NCBI GenBank assembly: GCA_900549215.1
Contig: URNJ01000124.1
Span: 1-5,232 of the forward strand
DNA: 5,232 nucleotides
Direction: 5' to 3'
From: an uncultured Collinsella sp.
GTDB taxonomy: Bacteria; Actinomycetota; Coriobacteriia; Coriobacteriales; Coriobacteriaceae
Positions 1 through 4,782 of the stretch are shown piece by piece (within the stretch, counting starts at the first letter, position 1; every line of letters begins with the position of its first letter). A program made the position numbers and the translations under genes. Below the pieces are notes generated by a model, which did no database searches, was not told where the DNA came from, and worked only from the letters and a program-made list of their open reading frames with translations.

Positions 1-389
1 CTCAGTGCGCGCGCCTTGGACCAAGGTGCCCCCCGGCCAGCCGCAAGCGCCGGATCATCTGCCGCGCGATCCAAGGCATCCTGAAGGAGCGCCGCAATCA
101 CGCAGTCCTGCTCATACAGATCGACCGTAAAGCCCGCGGCCGCCAGCAGCAGCGAATCCTCGCCAAAGCCTGCCGTTGCATCAATCGCCCATGGGCGCTC
201 GATACCTTTTGCGCGCGCAGCCTTTACCAGCAGTTCTTGCTGCAGACGGCTCTGCTTGAGCCGTGGAAGCATGCGGCCAAAATCGGCACGCAGCTCCATC
301 GTGCCGTCGGTGAGCGTGAGGCCCTCGGACTTCCCGATCAGCTCAAGCCCCGCGGACCGAGCAACAGAAAAGGGATCGACGACGCCCAT
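1..389 (-). CDS. rsmJ: RsmJ-like 16S rRNA methyltransferase, N-terminal part (runs off left edge)
   Basis: This is the first 129 codons of a class I S-adenosylmethionine-dependent methyltransferase; the rest lies beyond the left edge. Seen: an LTLTDGTMELRADFG segment at residues 24-38, then a helical stretch, then the SAM-binding glycine motif DATAGFGEDS at 70-79, and an acidic residue (E93) at the end of the next strand, in the usual ribose-binding place. The spacing DATAG(L/F)G, then the acidic residue, then an AALLxDxL helix matches RsmJ (YhiQ), which in E. coli makes N2-methylguanosine at G1516 of 16S rRNA. Target and activity here are inferred, since the catalytic DPMFP-type motif would be outside the window. 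The start at 389 is supported by AAGGAG at 395-400, five bases upstream. A small membrane protein gene ends 63 bases upstream on the same strand, so co-transcription is possible. An unrelated SAM methyltransferase of similar fold is the alternative. Confidence 0.8.
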   Translation of the reverse strand, partial: MGVVDPFSVARSAGLELIGKSEGLTLTDGTMELRADFGRMLPRLKQSRLQQELLVKAARAKGIERPWAIDATAGFGEDSLLLAAAGFTVDLYEQDCVIAALLQDALDRAADDPALAAGRGAPWSKARAL

Positions 390-452
390 GGGTACTCCTT
401 AGCAAGCAAAACGAATACGTGAGCGCCGTTTGTGTCGGCACCCAACCGTCCG

Positions 453-596
453 CTATTGTCCCACATGCGACATGGCCCACAGCATCGCAATACAAAGCAC
501 CGCCATCAATCCCGTGCACACAGTAGCGATCACGGAATCACTCATGCGCCTTCCCAACGACCGCGCCTCACGTACCTGCTCTGCTCCGTACATCAT
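453..596 (-). CDS. Small single-pass membrane protein, 47 residues, function unknown
   Basis: I do not recognise this protein. The reading frame starts MMYGAEQVREARSLGRRMSD, continues into one hydrophobic helix at about residues 21-42 (valine, alanine, leucine and isoleucine rich, with two cysteines and one tryptophan), and ends SHVGQ before a TAG stop. The charged, arginine-rich N-terminal third followed by one helix suggests a small inner-membrane protein with its N-terminus in the cytoplasm (positive-inside rule; inference). The coding call rests mainly on a near-perfect Shine-Dalgarno AAGGAGGG just upstream. Two adjacent ATG codons are possible starts: 596 (4-base spacing) or 593 (7-base spacing, more usual). 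It lies 63 bases upstream of the rsmJ-like gene on the same strand and could be the first gene of that transcript. I saw no clear promoter upstream of it. Confidence 0.6.
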   Translation of the reverse strand: MMYGAEQVREARSLGRRMSDSVIATVCTGLMAVLCIAMLWAMSHVGQ

Positions 597-599
597 GGT

Positions 600-607
600 C
601 CCTCCTT
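600..607 (-). promoter_or_regulatory. Strong ribosome binding site of the 47-residue protein
   Basis: Read on the minus strand this is AAGGAGGG, an almost full anti-Shine-Dalgarno match. It sits 4 to 7 bases before the paired ATG codons at 596 and 593. It is the main argument that the short frame is translated, because no other leftward start codon is suitably placed. Confidence 0.6.
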
Positions 608-752
608 CGGTCTAGCTCTTACCATGGCCCCATCATCGCAGCGCCGCGCATACGCTGCCATCGATTTGGCTTACGCCCAGCTTTCCTTTTTGAAAGGTTG
701 GACCGCACAGGCAAGAGACGCTTTCAAACGCATGCATCGCCCCGTTGAACTA

Positions 753-783
753 CAATGTGCTTCACCATATGTGCAGTACATTG
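753..783. promoter_or_regulatory. 31-base imperfect inverted repeat upstream of the four-helix membrane protein gene
   Basis: Left arm CAATGTGCTTCAC (753-765) faces right arm GTGCAGTACATTG (771-783) around a five-base centre CATAT. Of 13 arm positions, 11 are Watson-Crick complementary, one is a G-T wobble (759/777) and one is a mismatch (762/774). There is no T run after it and it precedes a gene, so it is not a terminator. Its size and symmetry fit an operator for a dimeric regulator, or a 5' leader stem-loop ending 40 bases before the start codon at 824. A weak promoter-like TTGAAC (745-750) abuts the left arm, with TATGTG (768-773) 17 bases downstream inside the repeat. This would place an operator over the promoter; that reading is inference. 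Confidence 0.5.
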
Positions 784-823
784 GGTGCGCCAAGTTGGCG
801 TACTCGTATCGAAAGGACCAGCC

Positions 824-1225
824 ATGAGCTTCACTCGCAAGACTCTCAAAATCCTTGCTCTCATCTACTTTGTTTTGGGCATCGCCAGCCTCGTCACCGC
901 CGGCGTCGGTATCGCCACGGGCGGTCTCGATTCCACGTACGGTTCGTACGCCACGCTCGCAGCGGTCGTGCTTATCGCCAAGGGTCTCGTCGACCTTGCC
1001 GCAGGCGTCGCCGGTATCAAGGGCGCCAACAAGCCTTCGCAGGTGGACGGCGCGTTTAAGCTCGGTATTGTTGCCGCGGTCGCCACGCTTGCCCAAGCGG
1101 TGCTCACGCTTCCCGCGTTTGGCGGCGACGCCATCAACTTTGGCGCCTTTGTCATCGTGGTGTACGACCTGTTCTTCGTCCAGCAGGCACACGCCGTTAA
1201 GGCCGAGAACAAGGACCGCCTGTAA
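824..1225 (+). CDS. Four-helix integral membrane protein, 133 residues, function unknown
   Basis: I do not recognise the family. The protein is hydrophobic throughout, with four likely membrane helices at about residues 9-32, 42-65, 77-98 and 104-122. It has a basic N-terminus (RKTLK), a conspicuously glycine- and alanine-rich second helix (LVDLAAGVAGIKG), a short basic loop at 66-70 and a charged C-terminal tail KAENKDRL. The two ends and the central loop should be cytoplasmic. There are no enzymatic motifs, so a structural, stress or small transport-related role is possible but unproven. The frame stays open upstream to an ATG at 755. I chose the start at 824 because AAAGGA (812-817) lies six bases before it, the encoded N-terminus is a natural membrane-protein start, and the longer version would run through the inverted repeat at 753-783. 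A terminator follows 38 bases after the stop, so it is probably a single-gene transcript. Confidence 0.8.
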   Translation: MSFTRKTLKILALIYFVLGIASLVTAGVGIATGGLDSTYGSYATLAAVVLIAKGLVDLAAGVAGIKGANKPSQVDGAFKLGIVAAVATLAQAVLTLPAFGGDAINFGAFVIVVYDLFFVQQAHAVKAENKDRL

Positions 1226-1263
1226 GCGCTCGCTTCTCATAACCTCTGCAGTCAAGCAACTAA

Positions 1264-1299
1264 AAAGGGCCGATCGCGCATCTCCGCGGTCGGCCCTTT
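1264..1299. terminator. Strong bidirectional intrinsic terminator
   Basis: A 15-bp stem, AAAGGGCCGATCGCG (1264-1278) against CGCGGTCGGCCCTTT (1285-1299), closes on a six-base loop CATCTC; the only irregular pair is one T-G wobble. The plus-strand tail TTTACGTTT ends the four-helix membrane protein gene. On the minus strand the stem ends in a run of five T, so it can also stop transcription coming from rlmA. It is shared by two convergent genes. Confidence 0.88.
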
Positions 1300-1315
1300 A
1301 CGTTTGCCCAGATAA

Positions 1316-1352
1316 AACCTACCAAAATAAACCTGTCCCTTTTTGGCAGGTT
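1316..1352 (-). terminator. Composite hairpin after rlmA: probable terminator with two alternative folds
   Basis: Starting immediately after the rlmA stop codon, the segment at 1345-1352 can pair in two ways. It can pair with 1330-1337 (AACCTGTC against GGCAGGTT, eight pairs including one wobble, seven-base loop), which on the minus strand is followed by TATTTT, giving a terminator shape. Alternatively, a longer arm at 1341-1352 pairs with 1316-1327 (AACCTACCAAAA against TTTTGGCAGGTT, 11 of 12 pairs). The two folds exclude each other. The element may be a plain terminator or a REP-type repeat serving as one. The strong terminator at 1264-1299 lies just beyond as a backup. Confidence 0.55.
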
Positions 1353-1353
1353 G

Positions 1354-2169
1354 TTAGCTGTGGCGGTACTCGGCGATGATGAAGTCGATGTCAGTCTGAA
1401 GGGTATCGAGGTTTGCCAGGCGCTCTTTGTCGGCGGGGCGCGTGCGGTAGTAGTACGGCGTCATCTGGAACACCGCCTCGATGTCCGCCTGGGTCTGAAG
1501 CGTAATATTCGCAGACACCCGCTGCGTTCCGACCAACTCGAGCTCGGTGGTCTTCGGCAGCTTCTCGTCGTTAAGGTACGGCGTGTCGTAGAGTACCTCC
1601 TTGAGCCCAAACAGATGGCGGGCACCCGGCACCACGGTGTAGAGCGAACCCTCCGGTGCCAGCACGCGGGCAAACTCGCGCTCATTAAAGGGAGCAAAGA
1701 GCTCGGTCACCATATCGAAGGCGCCATCGGGCACGGGGATATCCTTCATGTTGGCCACGAAGTAGGTCGCATCGCCGCGTTTGGCGGCCAGGCGCACCAT
1801 CTCTTTGCCCAGGTCGAACCCGTAAGCGTCCACGCCCGGCACCGCACCCATGGCGCTCGTGTAATAGCCCTCGCCACAGCAAATGTCGAGCAGCGTCATG
1901 GGGCCGTTCGCAGACGCAGCGCGCCCAGTCGCCCGCTCGCGTACCAGCTCGACCATCGCATCGCGCAACGGCGCATAGTATCCGCGGTTCAGAAAGTCAC
2001 GACGGCTGCGCGCCTGCGACTTGGGATCACCCATGGAGTCACCGCTCTTGGACGAGCGCAGCAGATACAGATAGCCCTCGCGCGCACGGTCAAACCGGTG
2101 TCCGCCCGCGCATGCAGCACCGCGCTCGTCGTCCACCAACGGCTCATGGCAAACGGGACACAACAACAT
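1354..2169 (-). CDS. rlmA: 23S rRNA (guanine-N1)-methyltransferase RlmA
   Basis: The 271-residue product matches the RlmA (RrmA) family along its whole length. RlmA adds a methyl group to N1 of a guanine in the 23S rRNA hairpin 35 loop: G745 in the E. coli type, G748 in the Gram-positive TlrB type. Seen: an N-terminal zinc finger with C4, C7, C20 and H24 in the family arrangement, the HRFDRAREGYLYLL segment that follows it, the SAM-binding motif DICCGEGYYT at 95-104, an acidic strand-end in GFDLGKEM, a VVPGARHLFGLKEVLYD segment, and the family signature QMTPYYYRTRP at 235-245. All expected residues are present and the length is normal. The start at 2169 has AAGGAG (2175-2180) five bases upstream. 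The gene is divergent from the MATE gene. In the TlrB branch this methylation contributes to tylosin resistance, but whether this protein modifies 745 or 748 cannot be told from the sequence alone. Confidence 0.93.
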   Translation of the reverse strand: MLLCPVCHEPLVDDERGAACAGGHRFDRAREGYLYLLRSSKSGDSMGDPKSQARSRRDFLNRGYYAPLRDAMVELVRERATGRAASANGPMTLLDICCGEGYYTSAMGAVPGVDAYGFDLGKEMVRLAAKRGDATYFVANMKDIPVPDGAFDMVTELFAPFNEREFARVLAPEGSLYTVVPGARHLFGLKEVLYDTPYLNDEKLPKTTELELVGTQRVSANITLQTQADIEAVFQMTPYYYRTRPADKERLANLDTLQTDIDFIIAEYRHS

Positions 2170-2204
2170 GGCAACTCCTTAGCGCGAACAACACAACGCC
2201 CACC

Positions 2205-2233
2205 ATTGTCGCACGCCTTCCCCACCTAGTCAT
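2205..2233 (-). promoter_or_regulatory. Candidate promoter of rlmA
   Basis: On the minus strand, ATGACT (2228-2233) and GACAAT (2205-2210) are separated by exactly 17 bases. Each matches four of six positions of the sigma-70-type consensus. This would start the transcript about 28 bases before the rlmA start codon. The -35 element lies inside the outer arm of the large palindrome at 2226-2283, so the palindrome may have supplied or altered it. Weak matches; low confidence. Confidence 0.3.
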
Positions 2234-2285
2234 TGGGGACGTTCTTGAATGACTAGTCGTTTAAGAACGTCCCCAACGACTAGTC
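2225..2285. repeat. Large palindromic element with ACTAGT core and 27-base period
   Basis: Bases 2233-2276 form a loopless palindrome: all 22 pairs around the centre between 2254 and 2255 match, 20 Watson-Crick and two G-T wobbles. Its arms contain TTGGGGACGTTCTT and AAGAACGTCCCCAA. Beyond one mismatch the symmetry continues for six more pairs (CTAGTC at 2226-2231 with GACTAG at 2278-2283), so about 58 bases are involved. The heptamer (A/C)CTAGTC recurs at 2225, 2252 and 2279, exactly 27 bases apart. It lies between divergent genes, where a terminator would make little sense. A REP-type repeat of the kind mobilised in trans by RAYT (REP-associated tyrosine) transposases is the best fit; a regulatory cruciform is the alternative. 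Presence of other copies cannot be tested here. Confidence 0.7.
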
Positions 2286-2347
2286 GATTAGGAGTATCAT
2301 CATCTGCGCAAATAAGCACGAAAGAGCATGTTAGAGATTGAGAGCGT

Positions 2348-3730
2348 ATGGCTGACACCGTATCTAAGCACATTGACATGACCACCGGCTCGCTGTGGCG
2401 CAATATTCCCCTGTTCGCCTTCCCCGTGGCCGCCACGAGCATCTTGGAGCAGCTGTCGAACCTCATCGCCACGGTCATCATCGGTAACTTCTCGGGCGAC
2501 CAGGGAACCCTCGCCATGGCGGCGGTCGGCTCCAATGTTCCGCTTACCAGTCTTATGCTCAACCTGTTTATTGGCATGTCGCTTGGCTCCAACGTGGTCA
2601 TCGCCAACGCTATCGGCCGCAACGATCAGAACATGGTCAAACGCGCTGTCCATACCTCGATTTTAATGGCGCTCGTGGGCTTTGTCGTCATCGCCCTGGG
2701 CGAGATCTTTGCCGAGCCCATGCTCGCCGCGCTCAACGTTCCCGCCGAAACCATGCCACTCGCCTCGCTCTACCTGCGCGTCTTTTTGCTCAGCATGCCC
2801 TCGATCTTGCTTTACAACTTTGAGGCCGCGATCTTCCGCTCCGTCGGCATCACCCGCATGCCGCTGCAGGCGCTTGCCGTGTCCACCGTCCTCAACATTG
2901 GCCTGGACCTCATCTTTGTCCCCGTACTCCACTGGGGCGTCGCGGGCGTCGCCATCGCCACCGCCATCGCCTACACCGTCAGCGCCGCTACGCTCTTTAT
3001 CCGCCTGCTCAAGACCGACTCCGTCGTCCGCGTCACCCCGCGCGACCTAGCTATCGACCCCGTCGCCCTCAAGCGCATCGTCAAAATCGGCCTGCCCGCC
3101 GGCATCCAAAGCGCCGTCTTTGCCGTCGCCAACATCATCATCCAGTCTGCCATCAACAGCCTGGGCACCGAGGTCATGGCGGCATCGAGCGCCGCTATGA
3201 GCTTGGAGTACGTATGCTACAACCTGCTCAACAGCTTTAGTCAGGCCTGCACCACCTTTGTGGGACAAAACCACGGCGCCCGCCAGATCGACCGCTGCAC
3301 CAAGACGCTCAAGGTCTGCCTGGTCGAAGGCGGCATCGTTGCACTCACCACGATTATCGTTATTGTCGGCCTGGGGCGCGAGATCCTATCGCTGTTCAAC
3401 AGCGATCCCAACATCGTCTCGATCGGCTATATCCGCGTGTGCTCGATCTTCCCGGCGTACGCCTTTAGCATGTTCTACGAAAACATGTCAGGCTACCTGC
3501 GCGGCTTTGGTATCTCGCTCACGCCCGCCCTCATCACCATGATCTGTGTTTGCGGCATCCGCTTCTATTGGGTGTTCTGCGTGTTCCCGCACTTCCGCAC
3601 CTTTGCGAACATCATGATGGTCTACCCCATCAGCCTGGGCACCACGGCGTTCTTTATGGTCGTTGCGGTACTACTTTGCCACCCGGCACGCACCTATCGC
3701 GCCACCCAAGCCAAAGCGACAGCCCGCTAA
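2348..3730 (+). CDS. MATE-family multidrug/cation antiporter
   Basis: This 460-residue integral membrane protein has the normal length and twelve-helix, two-half layout of the MATE family, which exports drugs and other cationic or amphipathic compounds using a sodium or proton gradient. Seen: the N-terminal half from about residue 17 (LWRNIPLFAFPVAATSILEQ) to about 220, and the second half from about 245 (VKIGLPAGIQSAVFAVANII) to the end. Family hallmarks include NIGLDLIFV at 183-191, VGQNHGARQID at 305-315 and SGYLRGFG at 381-388. The substrate cannot be read from sequence; the overall look is of the DinF/MepA-like bacterial branch (inference). The start at 2348 has only a weak GAGAG (2340-2344) in front, unlike the strong sites of its neighbours. 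An alternative ATG at 2378 has none. The gene is divergent from rlmA, with the large palindrome in its leader region, and converges on the LysR gene 27 bases downstream without a clear terminator. Confidence 0.93.
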   Translation: MADTVSKHIDMTTGSLWRNIPLFAFPVAATSILEQLSNLIATVIIGNFSGDQGTLAMAAVGSNVPLTSLMLNLFIGMSLGSNVVIANAIGRNDQNMVKRAVHTSILMALVGFVVIALGEIFAEPMLAALNVPAETMPLASLYLRVFLLSMPSILLYNFEAAIFRSVGITRMPLQALAVSTVLNIGLDLIFVPVLHWGVAGVAIATAIAYTVSAATLFIRLLKTDSVVRVTPRDLAIDPVALKRIVKIGLPAGIQSAVFAVANIIIQSAINSLGTEVMAASSAAMSLEYVCYNLLNSFSQACTTFVGQNHGARQIDRCTKTLKVCLVEGGIVALTTIIVIVGLGREILSLFNSDPNIVSIGYIRVCSIFPAYAFSMFYENMSGYLRGFGISLTPALITMICVCGIRFYWVFCVFPHFRTFANIMMVYPISLGTTAFFMVVAVLLCHPARTYRATQAKATAR

Positions 3731-3757
3731 ACACCGCACTCAACGCCACGCCAGTCA

Positions 3758-4624
3758 TTAATTGACAATATGCGAGCTCATATAGTCGATAAAGCGCCTC
3801 GTGGCGATGGGCATGGTATCCCAGCTGCGCCAGGCCGCCACTACGTCGCGCGAGGGAGCATGCACGATGGGCCGCACACAAATATCGGCTCGCATGCCCT
3901 CCACAGTACGACGGTAGAGCATGCTCACTCCTAGGCCCTCCTCCACCATCGCCATAATGGTGTAGTCGTCGGTGACCTCGCTCGTCACGTGCGGCGACAG
4001 CCCATGCGCCGCAAATGCATCGAGCACCAGGCTCTGTTCGCCCTCATCCAGCAGCACAAACGGCTCGGACGCCAGGTCGGCGAGTGTCACCTTTTCCTTT
4101 GCCGCCAGCGGATGCGCGGCCGGCAACAATGCTACCAACTCGTCGTGATAGACCACGCGCTTCTCGAGACCAGCGGTAAATCCGCGTGCCGTAAAACAAA
4201 AATCAACCACGCCATCGTGCACCCATTGAGCGTTGCGCGTGTAATCGCCCTGCTTAAGGGTAAAGCGCACGCCCGGGTGCAGCGCCCCAAAGTCGCGGAT
4301 CACACGCGGCAACACGGTTCGACTCACGTTGGTAAACGTCGCGATACGAATATCGGTCGACGAAAGCCCCAGCAGCTCCTGACGCTTACCCTCGAGCTCG
4401 GCCTCGGCCGTCACGATCTGGCGCAGGTACGGCAAATATTGTTTACCGTCGCGCGTAAGCGAAACGCCCTGCTTACCGCGCTCGATAAGCGTGGTGCCCA
4501 GCTCGCGCTCGAGCGCTTTGACGGCCTGGCTCACCGCACTTTGCGTATAGCCCAACTCGTCAGCCGCGCCCTTGAGACTGCCGCGATCGACCACCATACA
4601 AACAATCTGATACCGCGATGCCAT
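3758..4624 (-). CDS. LysR-type transcriptional regulator
   Basis: The 288-residue product has the standard LysR-type layout. The N-terminal winged helix-turn-helix spans about residues 4-62, with the recognition region GSLKGAADELGYTQSAVSQAVKALER near 15-40 and the typical LGTTLIERGKQGVSLTRDG wing; a linker helix follows, then the effector-binding domain from about 90 to 285 (IRIATFTNVSRTVLP onward). Such proteins act as DNA-bound tetramers that respond to a small molecule and usually control the divergent neighbour and their own gene. The divergent neighbour here is an EamA/DMT transporter, making it the first candidate target; the MATE gene converging from the other side is a weaker one. The start at 4624 is supported by GGAGG (4629-4633), four bases upstream, and by the usual short lead before the helix-turn-helix. 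The effector is unknown; I see no feature assigning it to a named LysR subgroup. Confidence 0.93.
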   Translation of the reverse strand: MASRYQIVCMVVDRGSLKGAADELGYTQSAVSQAVKALERELGTTLIERGKQGVSLTRDGKQYLPYLRQIVTAEAELEGKRQELLGLSSTDIRIATFTNVSRTVLPRVIRDFGALHPGVRFTLKQGDYTRNAQWVHDGVVDFCFTARGFTAGLEKRVVYHDELVALLPAAHPLAAKEKVTLADLASEPFVLLDEGEQSLVLDAFAAHGLSPHVTSEVTDDYTIMAMVEEGLGVSMLYRRTVEGMRADICVRPIVHAPSRDVVAAWRSWDTMPIATRRFIDYMSSHIVN

Positions 4625-4649
4625 CGCGCCTCCACATCAATGCAGCCGT

Positions 4650-4659
4650 AAAACGTTTT
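4650..4659. promoter_or_regulatory. Palindrome AAAACGTTTT upstream of the LysR gene, candidate operator
   Basis: A perfect 10-base palindrome lies 25 bases in front of the LysR start codon, where a bound regulator would block LysR transcription. On the minus strand a -35-like TTGGCA (4674-4679) lies upstream, so the palindrome would fall near the -10 region. The other regulator-like pattern in this gap is TTA-N7-TTA at 4682-4694, which also contains the T-N11-A spacing (4683 and 4695) typical of LysR sites. In such AT-rich DNA both could be chance. Confidence 0.3.
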
Positions 4660-4716
4660 GCCAGGGCTTTTTCTGCCAACATTAGCATTTCTTAATCATA
4701 CTGAAGATACATTCGC

Positions 4717-4745
4717 TTTACTACATCCACATATGGGAGCAGAAT
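4717..4745 (+). promoter_or_regulatory. Candidate promoter of the EamA transporter gene
   Basis: TTTACT (4717-4722) and CAGAAT (4740-4745) are 17 bases apart, each matching four of six consensus positions. Transcription would begin near 4752 and leave a leader of about 30 bases. The LysR-like TTA-N7-TTA pattern at 4682-4694 lies just upstream of the -35, a usual activator position. Weak matches; low confidence. Confidence 0.3.
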
Positions 4746-4782
4746 CCTTTGTACGAAACCGTTCTGTAACAAAAGGAGTCCC

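Noticed and set aside
681..697. Small hairpin (CTTTC/GAAAG, or CCTTT/AAAGG) as a terminator
   Set aside because: The stems are only five pairs, there is no T run after them on the plus strand, and no gene ends here.
755..823. Upstream extension of the four-helix membrane protein to an in-frame ATG at 755
   Set aside because: The ATG lies inside the inverted repeat without a ribosome binding site, and the extra 23 residues separate the natural basic N-terminus from the start.
597..823. Search for a further small gene or RNA in the largest gap
   Set aside because: Apart from the ribosome binding site of the 47-residue gene and the inverted repeat at 753-783, I found no supported frame, tRNA-like fold or riboswitch-like structure.
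432..827. Rightward frame whose stop overlaps the start codon at 824 (ATGA), suggesting translational coupling
   Set aside because: It has no ribosome binding site at any of its ATG codons, the composition is not protein-like, and it runs against the small membrane protein gene and through the inverted repeat. The ATGA overlap is probably chance.
671..1255. Leftward open frame of 194 codons opposite the four-helix membrane protein gene
   Set aside because: It overlaps the inverted repeat and the membrane gene, has no good ribosome binding site, and its charged repetitive product looks like an antisense translation.
1351..2229. Rightward open frame of 292 codons opposite rlmA
   Set aside because: It is fully antisense to a gene with clear family motifs, encodes a low-complexity histidine/arginine-rich product with no recognisable domain, and reflects GC-rich codon bias on the other strand.
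3754..3766. GTCA-TTAAT-TGAC hairpin between the convergent MATE and LysR genes as a shared terminator
   Set aside because: Four A/T-G/C pairs without GC-rich stem or T tail are too weak; it merely overlaps the LysR stop codon.
3989..4651. Rightward open frame of 220 codons opposite the LysR gene
   Set aside because: It is antisense to a well-supported regulator and its product shows no family features.
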